Shown here piece by piece: positions 44,091-59,000 of a stretch of DNA of 64,000 nt. Numbering within the stretch: position 1 is the first letter of the stretch; every line of letters begins with the position of its first letter. The stretch is taken from NCBI RefSeq assembly GCF_027942865.1, contig NC_134509.1, positions 29,892,197-29,956,196 of the forward strand. Reading direction: 5' to 3'. The notes below the pieces were generated by a model. It made no database searches, had not been told where the DNA came from, and worked only from the letters and a program-made list of their open reading frames with translations. Made by a program: the position numbers and the translations under genes. Origin of the DNA: Odontesthes bonariensis. Lineage: Eukaryota; Chordata; Actinopteri; Atheriniformes; Atherinopsidae.

Positions 44091-45900
44091 CTAGGGGCCC
44101 GTTGCACAAAACTAGGATAAGGGATTAAGCCGGGATATGTTGGCTATCCTGGATCAACTTATCCGTGATCCAGTTGCACAAAAGTGGGATAGAGGGAAGT
44201 GGGATATGTTCAGACGTAAGTTACCATGGAGATTTATTCTGTGAAGCTAGCCTGCTCCAGACCAGGCTAAGTTCCAGGATCTATTTAATCTCATTCCTTA
44301 TCTCAGTCAGTGGTCGCCACAATTGGAAACCAATATTTATTCCACTGCCTAGAACATATTGTTAAAACATTTAACTATACCCACTATCATTATTGAAACA
44401 TTTCTGATCATTAATTACAATCATTTTACATAACTGATGATTTTAGATGAACCACTAGATAATTTAGTTTCCCACAGACTACACATAAAGTACATCACCA
44501 TATAAATATAACTACACATTAGAGAGTACCATGATGTTCCTTTATTGAACAAGAATGAATCAAATCAAGTAAACCATCAGCTCCTTTCAAAACTGAAGTC
44601 ACACAGTGCTCTACAAGACAAAAAGCACAGAATCAAAGCATGCAGTTTGAGACAAACTGTTTGTAAAAATGGCCTATACAAATAAAATTGCCTTGCCTAT
44701 ACAGCACAAAAACCTAACAAAAATTCATCTGCCATTGCAGGCCCAACTTAAATCAACATGCATATTAATTAAAATAATTTAACACATATTAGTCTCTGAC
44801 CAGCCGACCACAGTCGTCATCCAGGAAGATGGCAGGAATGTCCCAGTCTATGAGAGCTGGCACTCTGGGGGCCCTCTCCTTTCTCAGGCAGGCCACATTG
44901 TGGAGGACAGCACAGGCCACAATGATATCACATGCCCTGTCTGGGCTGACTCTCAGGTGGTTCAGACACTGAGAGCGTGCCTTCAGTAGGCCAAATGTCA
45001 TTCTACCCTTGTTCTGGCATGGGCATGGTTGTATGCCAGTTGTGCCTCCAGAGGGTCTGCAAATGGAGTGAGCAGAAAAGGCTGGCAGGCGTACCCTCTG
45101 TCACCCAGCAATACACCCAGGAATTCACCTGTGAATACAAAATGTTACCATCACAACCTCATAAGTAGTGACAGTCTTAACACAGCCATGATGTTAAAAG
45201 TGGTTATCAATAGAGGTTCTGTGGCTCACCTTGTGATGGGCACCGATAGATCTCTGAGTTCCGAAACACTCGGTAGTCGTGGACCGAGCCGGGCCACTTT
45301 GCCACAACATTACTGATCAAATAGTCAGCATTGCAGACCATCTGAAATGATAAGATGTTAAACCAATTAATGCACATCACAGGCAATGTACAGTGTTCAT
45401 TAATTAACTTTATCAAAAGTCATGTTCACCTGTACATTGATGCTGTGGAAGTTTTTCCTGTTCACAAAATCCCCCTCATGGCCACCTGAGGGGGATCTTA
45501 TTTTGATGTGTCTGCACCAATGACATTGGGTAAACCTGTAATACGATGCAATGAGTATCTTACTCTGAATGTTAACATTGTAATTGTAACTGTAATTTTT
45601 TTTTTTTAATCTTCTTACCTGCAATCCTATAGAACTCCTCCTTGATGTCACAGAGTCTTCTATGCCCAGGGAAGGAGATGAAGATGCTTGCAAGTCCATT
45701 AATTGTGTTTTTTTTTCTTCACTGCTAAAACAGTACAGGCAATGTGTGGGCAGGCACATTCTTAATAAAAAGTTGCTGCCATGTCCATTTTGGTTGCTTG
45801 CTTGCGCTTGACTCAGAGCGCGGATCTCGAAAACACATGAGAACCACATGTGTACACATGTGTACACCAAACTCACTACACACTTCACTGGTCACCTACA
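44091..45900 (-). mobile_element. PIF/Harbinger element relic
   Basis: The left end ggggcccgttgcacaaaac matches fish Harbinger termini. The A/B duplication homology stops exactly here. Reverse-strand transposase pieces lie inside. No reverse-complement right terminus was found, so the outer limit is approximate. Confidence 0.65.
44789..45560 (-). pseudogene. Harbinger (HARBI1-like) DDE transposase, broken
   Basis: Reverse-strand segments in order: HIKIRSPSGGHEGDFVNRKNF (about 45430-45520), VCNADYLISNVVAKWPGSVHDYRVF (split here as VCNADYLISNV and AKWPGSVHDYRVF, 45250-45345), [19 protein letters not shown] (about 45050-45120) and FGLLKARSQCLNHLRVSPDR (to 44789). They carry the second-Asp and GDRGY regions of the family. 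A single-base loss near 45001 (gtagaatgaca, where the family has an extra A) shifts the frame, and the first-Asp region is also damaged. It cannot be active. Confidence 0.8.
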
Positions 45901-46480
45901 GATTACACTACAACTCTTGCTTTGAAAAAAAAATCATTTTTCATCATTTCTGGGAATTTTCCTTAGAAATATTAATCAATAACTTCATGATGATACAGTA
46001 CTGTGTCACCAAACTCACTACACATGTCACTTGTCTCCTACAGATTACACTACAACACCTGGTTTGCAAGAAATTCATTTTCCACAGTTTGGGGGAATAT
46101 AAGGAATTATATTCAATAACTATTACAGTGTAGTATCATAAACCTCAGGTCAACCACTCCCATTACCTCCTTGGTACTACAACAATTAATTTCTTTCAAA
46201 GCAAGAGTTGTAGTGTAATCTGTAGCTGACCAGTGAAGTGTGTAGTGAGTTTGGTGACACTACACTGTATCCTAGTGAAGTTATTGAATATTTATTGATT
46301 CTTTTTTGTAATGTCTCTCTTGGGTTGCACTTTGTAGACGGTCCCTGCTCGCTGCTCTCACAGCCGGCTGCACAGAAACACTAATGTTATCAGTGTGGCT
46401 CCGAGGATGGCTCGTTTTGATGAAAGTTAGGTTGTAGCTCTTTGTCTGTCTTACTACGGTTGAAAATATGCGTGTTTTGT
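45900..46480. other. Unassigned sequence with internal inverted similarity
   Basis: Segments such as accaaactcactacacacttcactgg-type near 45867 recur in reverse complement near 46225-46260, so this may be a fold-back repeat. No gene. Confidence 0.45.
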
Positions 46481-46483
46481 GTT

Positions 46484-46855
46484 TTAACAACGTCTCACTT
46501 CTGAGTTATTGATCCCGGAAGTCCGAATCTGCCAATATCTTTCCAACTTTACCGAACTCATCTTCAGTAGGACCCGAACAGTGTACTGACTAACTACTAA
46601 GCCAGCCTGGATGCATTTCAAATGCATGAATCTGTAGCCATGCAACACACCATATTGGTTTAGTTGCTCTTGCACGAAGAGCGCAACTTCCAGCAGGTCA
46701 GATTGGGCTTTCCTCCTGTACAACCCCAACGATTTCAGTCGCCTTCGTAGCGTTGACATGCTTATTTTAATCCCATCCATCCTGAGAAATGCTAATATTT
46801 CCCAATGCCTCATGCCAAGAAGGAAATAAAAACAAATTCCACGAGAGACGTCCAT
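46484..46855 (-). pseudogene. Integrase-like (HTH plus rve-type) transposase N-terminal fragment
   Basis: 124-codon reverse frame beginning MDVSRGICFYFLLGMRHWEI with STLRRRLKSLGLYRRK and GYRFMHLKCIQ, the pattern of the N-terminal helix-turn-helix part of integrase-core proteins repeated in fish genomes. The catalytic core is missing, so it is a truncated relic. Confidence 0.55.
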
Positions 46856-46917
46856 TATTGTCTTGCAAATCAGTCAGACACTAGTCGAACTAAAGCTGCT
46901 GAGTCTATTAGCGGACA

Positions 46918-47045
46918 TATCATCTCATGAGATCTTATCTCGTAATTTTGAGATAATTATCTCATAATTATGAGATACTATCTCGTAATTTTGAGATAAT
47001 TATCTCGTAATTTTGAGATCTTATCTCGTAATTATGAGATAGCGT
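46918..47045. repeat. Palindromic satellite of atctcgtaattttgagat units
   Basis: About six near-palindromic units of 18-22 bp (variants cataattatgag and cgtaattttgag) in tandem. It could form stacked hairpins. No function assigned. Confidence 0.88.
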
Positions 47046-47159
47046 GGTGAATTTTTTATTATTAAGTGAATGCAATACTCCATCGTAATTTTCAACAATG
47101 GGGAACACTAGATTTAAAGTCTCCCTAATGTTACCACTCCTTAGGCTATACTAAAAGTT

Positions 47160-49009
<1,850 letters not shown>

Positions 49010-49473
49010 GTGGTGGCACAACAATAACTATTGTGTTTATGTCAACTTTAACACATCAAAAGCAAGTCAAACTAATTCTAATTTTGTTGTATTTTCACAA
49101 TTTCATGTAGCTCCAACACTTAGTTTCATTGTTTGATTCAAGATTTGAACCGGTAGCTTTTCCTCCCTTTCTACATGGTGTACTGATTAAGCTTTTTTTC
49201 CACTTCCTCAGGTGTTTTCACTTGTCACTTGTTGCCCGGTTGCACCTGGTTTGGAGCCAAAAGTAACTTCTCTGTGTTTGACTACGTTTTTTTTCCAACT
49301 TTCGGCTGTTTAGTTTAGTTTAGTTTTATTATACATAGGTAGATGATACGGAGATAGATGCAGAAGTAAAGTGAACAACAGAACTTAAACAGGCAGAAAG
49401 AGAACTAAGCAAAGGTTTGAACAGATTTTGTGGCAATATCCAAAATTTCTTTTATTTTTCAGCTTTCTACATC
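49010..49473 (+). promoter_or_regulatory. Conserved 5' flank of VWA7-like copy C
   Basis: Aligns with 29940-30298. Contains cttcctcaggtgtttt and a run of (gtttagttta) near 49308. Likely promoter/5' UTR by position and conservation only. Confidence 0.4.
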
Positions 49474-52400
49474 ATGTCTGCCAGACAGAGGGTAAAGTTC
49501 TTGGTGGTGGTAGCGGTGATCACCTCCCTTCTGGATCTCACTAACAGCTTCCAACCACTCTTCTCACTTGCTGGAAATACCAAGACTCACCGGGACATTA
49601 CACAAATGGCAGTCCTACGAAAGACAGCTGGGGTCTGCCGAGACATTGCTGCGTCTGAGGGACGAGACTTCAGCCTGAAAGTGAGTTGAAAATTCACCCA
49701 AACATTTGGCAGAGATGCATTCAAATAGAGAAACTAACTTGTCATTGTTGGATAATATCTAACCAAACATTAAGAGTTGTGGATATCCAAATATTTACAT
49801 TATTTTTGGTAGGATATAAAAATATACAACTAAATAAAACTGTGCAAAGTACATGAGAGTAAAGTTCTTGTGTTAATTTATTTTCAACATGCACTTGCTT
49901 ATTTCAATATTTTTGTCTCCAGATTGATAACAGTTTGTCAGCTGATAAGGTGCAAAGGGCTTGTTCTTCTAGAGGTACCTCCTCATTCCTTCTCTCCACA
50001 ATGTTCCAAACTTCCATTGCCAATATGTACTTCAGTAATGCAGAAGTGGACGTGGTTCTTGCACTAAGTGAGAAGCACCATTTTGACGATGAGACCTTCC
50101 AGGGAGGCCGGGATGTCATTACAGCAGGTAAACAACAGCAATGGCAAGATGGCTGTGAATATCAAATCTTCTCATAAATATGTATACATATGCTGCATTG
50201 ATTAAAATGGCAAACTGTGTAAAGTATAAACAGAATGAATCTAAAAATATGTAAATGAAATTAGATTATATATCATATAGTAAGCAACTTGTCAAATGTT
50301 AAACTGTAAACTTTAGAAAAAGTAAGGATACATATGAGTGTAAAAAACTGGGATAGAGGTGCATATTGTTTTTTAAAAAACTTTCTCAACTCTTTCAAGT
50401 TTGAAAGACACTATATAAATGACTGGTGACAAGTCAAAAGCATTTGGCCTGTTTCAGCACGACTATTTAAAAAGACTGTTAATATACTACAGCATCATAC
50501 ATTTTTTTAGTCTGTTCAGATTTACATTTTACACTTTTATTTTTACATTTGCTTCAGCATTTCTTTAAAAAGCAGGTTGTCCACCAGACAATACAAATTC
50601 AGAGCAATACAGTGCAATTGTTAAAAAACTCAAAGAAATGGTCATCACGGACAAGAGTTGATAGAAACAATAGTTTAAAAGCCAATTTCTGCTTTAACAC
50701 ACTGTTGGTGTGTACAATGACAGGCGGCAGTGTCCACAACAGCCATCTTGCATCATCCCGCACTGAAGATACAAACGTCTGCATCCCATCGCCTCTCCAA
50801 TGGCTTTCAGTGTCTTATACATACCACCTCTTTAGGCCTATGCATCCACTCGCTGCTGTGCAGACGATACCCCAACAGTGTATTCATCATTCCCACTGAA
50901 TGACCCCCCAGTTTCAGCATGGTTCTCAGCTTGTCTTTCAGACATATCCACTGAGATAAAAAAATAAAATTCCACCTTCAACTTAATTTCTCTGAGCTTT
51001 TGTCATCCCATCTAATCATTCAATCACAATAAGCTTCAGCTACCTCTTAAACAAAGGTTATAAGAGATCTGGATATCATGATGCATGACGAGCTTTCCTT
51101 CTCTGACCATGTTCCATCCAATTCTCTGCCATGTTGCTTTGCACTCTACAACATAAGAAAAACAAAGGAAGAATCAGGCCTAATCTAACTCGGCATGCCA
51201 CCCAGCTCTTGGTACAGGTCATGGTTCTAGCAGGTTTCCCTGCCCGCACAGTGAGACCTTTAAAAATGGTTCTGAATGAGCCGGTACACCTGGTCTTTGA
51301 TCAACCTGAAATGACATATCACTCCATAGCTCATTGAATTCCATTGGCTGCCCATGGCATCCAGTATGAAATTCAAGTAACTTCAAGTAACTTGCCTGCA
51401 GAGTGACTGTGGGCTCTTTACCCAGTTATCCACGCTCAGTCATAGAGGGTTATGCTCCTTCCAGAACATTCTCTTCTTTTCAGGAACGTCATCTAGTGCT
51501 GCCATCCCTATTCAATAGGCAGTCTCATTCCAGCCTTTTCTCATTTGTGGTTCCCCGATGGTGAAACGAGCTACCAGGTGCTATCGGAGCAGTGGCAGCC
51601 CACTCTACCTACAAGAATCTCTGGGTGTTAGAGGTGTTAGGAGATTTTTTTGTCTGAATCTCTCAAACAGTTCTGATGCATTCTTCCTTGCACTTCTGTT
51701 TTTGTTCTACACGGACTCTGTCGTTTAAATATATTTTCATACATTTTTCACTTGATGTATAGACCAACCCTGAATTGGATTAAGTGCAGTGTTCGAACTA
51801 CGGGGGGGACTCGGGGGATCCGAGACCCCCTGAAACTGACACAAGACCCCCGAAAACATGATTTGGGAAATGTTGGGGGGTCTCTAAAATATTGGCAAAA
51901 TGTGATTTCCCCTGATGAGTTATGATTGCAGACGCGATGTGTGTGGAGGTGTGGAGCCTGTGTACGTAATTGGCATAAAGCTGTACTGTCCGCCGCGTAT
52001 GATTCTGTATTGCTTCATGTGTTTTCGAGATCCGCGCTCTGAGTCAAGCACAAGCAAGCAACGCCCCCCCGCCTAGAAAAAAATGGGACAGCCCGAAAAT
52101 CTCGGCATAGTTCGAACACTGATTAAGTGGGTATAGAATATGGATGAATGGAAATAGTATTTTCGGAAAGGGCTACTTTCAGAGTTTTTGTATGGTGTGT
52201 TTTGATCCTAAGCCCCCCCCATATGCTTTTACTATTATATCCTCTGTTTTGTATCAAATGTGAGAGTGGTGATACATCATACCTAAAGACGTTTATGCAT
52301 AACTGTTGTTCTTATTTATGAGGTGTGTCTGCTGTAAAGGCCAGTGTGAAGCTGGAGAATTTTGTTGCTGGAAGGTCGACTTTAGGACGCGTCTGTCACA

Positions 52401-55400
52401 CTTTACAGGTAAGAAGACTGATGATCATTTTGTCACTAGTTTTACGGAGGGGTTGTTGGATGATGGCAAAGCATAATTAATGCAAAGACTGTGACCTCAG
52501 TTTTCACATTTTGCTTTTTAGGACTTTTACAGCCACAGTAACTGGGTGGAGCTTGGAAACACTGCTCCATTCAGTGCACTGATCAAACCAGATAAACCTC
52601 TTACCAAACTGGCAGGTATGGAAATATCATCTGTTTTTTTGTTTTTTGTTTTTTGTCACATACAAGAGGAGCTGCGTAGTCAAGCTGATGTCATTAACTT
52701 TGTTAGAAAAATACAACGGCCACATTGTTGCCTTCACGTATCTGTCAACAAATCCCCACCCTGGTATTCAAAGCATGACTCTAGATGTACATGGGTTCAC
52801 ACCCTCACTTGAACTATGGGTACATTGTTACGCAATACTCATATTTCAAGCAGCGTACAAGACAGACCATAACTTATCATCCACTTTGATTAATCCAGTT
52901 ATGAAGGTAGTTTTAGGTATATTGTTTTAATGAGTGATCTAAAGATTGTAGAACAGATTCAATTCAAATTCAATTCAAAAATACTTAATTTATCCCAGAG
53001 GGAAATTAAATGTTGATGTAGCTCAATTAAATCAAGGAGTTATTATAGATGCTGATGGCTGTGGGCAGGAATGATTTCCTGTAGCGGTCCGTTTTGCATC
53101 CAAACTGAAGAAGCCTTTGACTGAAGAGACTCTGTTTTCTGATAACAGTCTCATGGAGAGGATGTTCAGGGTTGTCCATAATTCTCTTGATTTTATGCAA
53201 AATCCTTCTTTGCATTATTGTCTCCAGAGGTTCCACAGTCGTCCCCAGAACAGAACCAGCCTTCTTTATCAGGTTGTTGAGTCTTTTTAGGTCCCTGGTT
53301 CTGATGCTGCTGCCCCAACAGATGACGCAAGAGGAAATGACGCTCTCAACAACAGACTTGTAGAAGATCTGCAACATCTTGTTGCAAACCTTGAAGGACC
53401 TTAGCTTCCTCAAGAAGTACAGTCTGCTCTGTCCTTTTTTGTAGATGGCTTCACTGTTGTGTCTCCAGTCCACCTCCTTTCCTTTTCCTGCTACTCTTTA
53501 AATCTCGATCTGCTCGTACAGTCAGGAAGCCCGGCAGAGAGACGCTGGAGTCGGGGATATGATCCTGCAACCATGTCTCAGTAAAACACATTATGCTACA
53601 TTCCCGATATTCTTGCTGAGTCCTTGTCAAGGCTAGAAGTTCATCCAACTTGTTAGCTAACGATCTTACATTGCCCATGATGACGGATGGCAGAGATGGT
53701 TTGAACTTCTTCTTTCTTTCTCTCCTCTTTGCTCCTGCTCTGCATCCACGACGCCTCCTTTTCAATTCCAGTGGGATTTCTGGCTTCAGTTGTCAAATTA
53801 TTTCTGCTTTTCCAATGTTAATCAGCTGCTCCCTGTTGTAAACCACCTTGTTGCTATGGTTATGCATCATAACAAAAGAGCAAAATATACAAAAGTATTG
53901 GGAAAAATCAATCCAGCTGCACAGCATCCAAGGCAGGAAGGAACAGTTGTCCAAAATGCAATTTCTTCCAAGAAAAAAACAGGAATGAAATTTAGAAAAA
54001 AGAATAAATCTCAATGTGAGGTACAGAGCTACTCCACCGTGCTGCCACCCTCAGCAGCGCATTCTAGAACATCAATAGATATCAAGAATTCCAAATCATT
54101 GGGTAAATATGTTGTTCCCAGTTTTTGTTGTTTCTTTTTCTCACTTACATTAGATTTTGTTAACTGTTCTTCTTTGCTTAATTTGCAACAGGACCAAATA
54201 CTCCAACATGTAGAAACTGTGCAGAAGGGAACTGTGCCAACAATCTTCTGCCTGATCTGCTGCAGCAGGGTCTTCTTACCTCAGGCTACTTCAACATCTT
54301 CTCCTCAGCAAAACCGTCGGGTAGTTTTTAGAGACTTTTCATTGTTTGAAACTGTATGTTTCGTCTAAGTCTCACAGTAAAGAATATTCTCTCTTTTTTA
54401 AGGTAAATGCAGCCATGGGGGATCATTTGATCGGACAAGCAAGCAGGATCCAGTCGGGGGCATCAGTAAGGATGATGTTGAGTCCAGCCATGGTTTTCTT
54501 CATCACAAAGCAGCTGACCTGGCTGTGAATGCCACTATGGAGCTACTGGAGGACATCAGAGTAACTATAGGAGACAAGAACTTTCTGCGGTATGGACCAG
54601 CTTTATGACCCAATAACTGGCACAGTAGTGCACATGAGGGATAAAAACATGACCAACCACACCTGCAGGATGAAATGTTCTTATCTTTTCATGAGCTCCT
54701 TCAAAATTTATCACACGGACAAATTAATACATTCTTTGAAAAAGGATGGAAATAAAGCGGAAAGGGAAGAGGAAAGGAAATACCATGCATGCCGTAATGA
54801 CTAATCATAGATGATCCATGCAACAGATTACAAAATGTAAACTTCTTTTCACTGATTGAGATTTATGATCAGTCAAGTCTTTAGATCAACCCGAGCAACT
54901 TTTGTATAACAAATCGTCCAGAAAAGGTGCAGAAGAAAAGATAAAAGAAATAAGATTTTAGGCCCTCGTGGTTTTTTCTGACAGTGGCTACAGTACGTAT
55001 GTCCCTATAAATTAGTTTGGCTATGGCTCTGAACCCACACATTATACACTATATGCTTGACACAGTGGCTTGGATTTTAAAATCGCTTCGGGTGGTCAAC
55101 TAGACAGTGGCGGCTCCTGACTTTTTTTTTTTTTTTTTTTTTAGCTAGTGCAATTTCCCCCCATTATGTTCATAAGTACCATAAAAGTCCATAGGACAGA
55201 GGTATATTTGTCTAGGTAGCAAGACCATTTCCCTAACTTGTTTGTGCCTATAAATTCAGATATCAGATATCAATTTTAGGCAATATCTCTTTTGTCACCA
55301 GATGGGAACACTGAACTAGTTAAGTGTCAAACTAGGGATGTTACATTGTGAAACCTTCAAAGCAAAACATTTGCCAGTTAATAATTTGCAAATCAGTTAA

Positions 55401-56055
55401 TATTACACCTTAACCTTTATTTATTTATTTTCCTCATATTGTTCAAGGATTCTATGAAATAAGTAAACATAAGCTCTTAATGATAAGATTCATTCAATTT
55501 TCATTCTAAAGAATGTAATTAAAATGACAGCATATAAATCCAAGTCAAGTGTTTATTGAAGTTTTGGAAAATATGACTTAGAAAAGCATAACCAATTGTC
55601 AAACATGGTTAAGTGCAGCTTGCTTATGTGAGATTTCTCTCTTTTTTAAATATAATACTGCACCATTATCAATGAATGTGTCATTATACATTCTGCTATT
55701 ATTGTCAACATTATATAAAAGATTTAAATCATTACAAGTCAATGACTGAGCACAAAAGGTTAAGTTATTTAGCTACATCAAATACTACCTCGAAAAATAC
55801 CAGGGTTGGTGGAGCCCTGGGTTTCATCTTTGCCTCGCAAGGCTAGCTCGAAAATCCCGCAAAATTCTTCCAAACTTCCTTCTCCGCATTAGTACGACGA
55901 CTAAAGGGTACTTCTTTCAGAAACACTACCGTATTGTTGCACTCGACACTCGCCATCTTCTTCGTAGAGTGTTCATGGTCCCGCGCAACAGACATTTGAC
56001 GAAAGCACGTCGTTTGTGCGAGCACATAAACCCTAATAGAAAATGTATTGGGAGC

Positions 56056-56096
<41 letters not shown>

Positions 56097-59000
56097 CTGA
56101 CGTACCATTCATGTCAATGGGAGATTTCTGGTGCAAATTCGACCCTGACAGAAATCGCCCCAAATGGGCGTGGCAACACCAGGCTCGACCTTAATCTGAT
56201 TGGACAATGACATATACAACCAGTTTGCCTACAGTAGAGCAGTCCCGCCTAAGCAACTAGATTTTAAAAAAAAAAAAAAAAAAAAACTCCGTGTTTGGTA
56301 GTGCGTCGCACAAATCGCCCCTATGAAGGAACCGCCGCTGCAACTAGATAAGAAAAGCACTGTGTGAGAACAGTCTATTTACCCTTTATCTTTAAAGTAC
56401 TGTTAAAAAATAAACAAGTAAAAAAGTCTTCTTTTTTTCAGACAAATGAAAACCATTTGTCTTGCGATGTACACACTTGTATGCTATCCTGCCACTAATG
56501 AATTATGTCCTCAAAAGCTGTGTGATCATGAATCAGAATCGCTTTTTATTGCCAGGTATGTGGACACACACGAGGAATTTGACTCCGGTTACACCTCACT
56601 CTCTTTAGTGCAACAATTACAAAAAAAATAGACAAAAAAATAGACATAGAACAAGATTAAATCAGAAGTGCAAATTGGTGCATGGTGCAAGGATGAAACA
56701 CTGAAGTCCGGTTTTAGCTGTTTAACACAGAGACAGCCTGAGGGAAGAAACTGTTCCTGTGTCTTGTTGTTTTGGCGTAGAGTTCTGTAGCGCCTTGCAG
56801 AAGGGAGGAGTTTAAACAGTTTGTGTCCAGGGTGTGATGGGTCTGCAGAGATGTAACCTGCCCGTTTCCTGACTCTGGACAGGTACAGATCCTGGATGGA
56901 GGGCAGGCTGACACCAATAATCTTCTCTGCAGACCTTATTGTCCGTTGCAGTCTGTTTTTTTTCCTGTTTGGTGGTTGATCCGAACCAAACGGTGATGGA
57001 TGAACAGAGAACAGACTGAACAATGGCGGTGTAAAACTGGATCAGCAGCTCCTTAGGTAGGTTGAGCTTCCTGAGCTGCCGCAGGAAGTACAACCTCTGC
57101 TGGGCCTTTTTGATGGTAGTGACTGTGTTGGTCTCCCACTTCAGGTCCTGAGAGATTGTGGGGCCCAGAAACCTGAAGGATTCCACAGCAGACACTGCGT
57201 TGTTGGTGATGGGTGGCAGAGTGGGGGGGCTTCTCCTAAAGTCCACTGTCATCTCCACTGTTTTTAGCGTGTTCAGCTCCAGATTGTTCTGACCACACCA
57301 GCAGACCAGCCGTTCAACCTCCCGTCTGTATGCAGACTCATCACCGTCCCAGATGAGGCCGATGACTGTTGTGTCATCTGCAAACTTCAGGAGTTTAACA
57401 GACGGGTCTCTTGAGGTGCAGTCGTTGGTGTAAAAGGAGAAGAGCAGCGGGGAGAGTACACACCCCTGGGGGGCACCTGTGCTGATGGTCCGGGTGCTGG
57501 ATGTGATGCTCCTGAGCCTCACCTGCTGCTTCCTGTCAGTCAGGAAGTTTGTAATCCACTGACAGGTGGAGGAGGGCACAGTGAGCTGGGTGAGTTTGTT
57601 GCGGAGGATGGCTGGGACGATGGTGTTGAACGCCGAACTGAAGTCAACAAACAGGATCCTGGCGTACGTCCCTGCAGAGTCGAGGTGTTGCAGGATGTAG
57701 TGCAGTCCCATGTTAACGGCATCATCCGCTGACCTGTTCGCTCGGTAGGCGAACTGCAGGGGGTCTGTAATGTCCTTCAGGTACACCAACACCAGTCTCT
57801 CGAAGGACTTCATGACTACAGATGTGAGGGCAACAGGCCTGTAGTCGTTCAGTCCTGTGATGGTGGGTTTCTTGGGGACCGGGATTATTGTGGAGAGTTT
57901 GAAGCATGAGGGGACTTCGCACAGCTCCAGGGATCTGTTGAAGATCCGGGTGAAGATGGGGGCCAGTTGGTCAGCGCAGACCTTCAGGCAGGAAGGTGAC
58001 ACACCGTCTGGGCCGGGTACCTTCCTGATCTTTTGTCTGTGAAAGACTGACAGAACATCCTCTTCACAGATCGTGAGTGCTGGTGGGGGGTCAGAGGGGA
58101 GAGGTGGCAGAGTGGCAGGTGATGTCAATGGGGGGGGGAGAGGTGTGAATGTGTCAAACCTGCAGTAGAACACATTCAGCTCGTCAGCCAGTTGATGATT
58201 CGCTGCAGTGTTTGGGGATGGTCTCCTGTAGTTGGTGATGGACTGCAGGCCTCTCCACACTGACTTTCTGCTTTCACCTCCATTGTCAGCGTGTTTCCGG
58301 CCTGGTTGTACAGGACTCTGTCCCCACTTCTGTAGGCCTCCTCCTTGGCCTGACGAAGTTGCCTGAGTTTTGCAGTGAACCAGGGTTTGTTGTTGCTGTA
58401 TGTGCGGAAGGTTTTGGTGGGCACACACATGTCCTCACAAAAGCTGATGTAAGATGTCACGGTATCAGTCAGTTCATGCAGGTCTGAGGCTGCAGTCTCA
58501 AAAACACTCCAATCAGTGCAGTCAAAGCAGGCTTGTAATTCCACTTTGGCGTTGTTGGTCCATCTCCTCACCGTCTTGACCACAGGCTTAGAATTGTTAC
58601 CATTGAGGGAAATAATATGTTCACAATTAACAAAATAATAAAAACAATTTCTCCCTTTTGTTTTTGCAGCTTGATGGGTCTTACTCAGTCATCCGTGTTG
58701 TGTTTCGTCATTGACACCACAGGCAGTATGAGCGATGACATTGTTGAAGCAAAGAGGGTTTCCTTTGGCATCATTGACAGCAAGAGGGGAACCCAACAGG
58801 AACCCTCTGCTTACATACTGGTACCTTTCAATGACCCGGGTAGGTAATTCACAGGGAGGTATTATAGAGGAATAAACACAGTTATTGATTGGAATTCATT
58901 TTAGTTATCTATTGGATATGCAGGTGTTGGACCTCTGATTATGACAACCAATGCAGATGTCTTCAAAGAGAGCATCAGCAAGCTGACTGCAAGTGGAGGA

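Larger units (their letters stand above)
50128..52322. other. Copy C intron 2
   Basis: 2.2 kb, holding a decayed L2-type LINE fragment and the hAT MITE 51787-52121. The first 900 bases are otherwise unassigned. Confidence 0.6.
54590..58669. other. Copy C intron 6
   Basis: 4.1 kb, made up mainly of a hAT (55105-56340) and an inverted LINE (56526-58605). No additional exon seen. Confidence 0.65.

Noticed and set aside
49417..49473. Upstream in-frame ATG as the start of copy C
   Set aside because: The added residues have no counterpart in copy B, and the downstream ATG at 49474 directly precedes a signal peptide in both copies.
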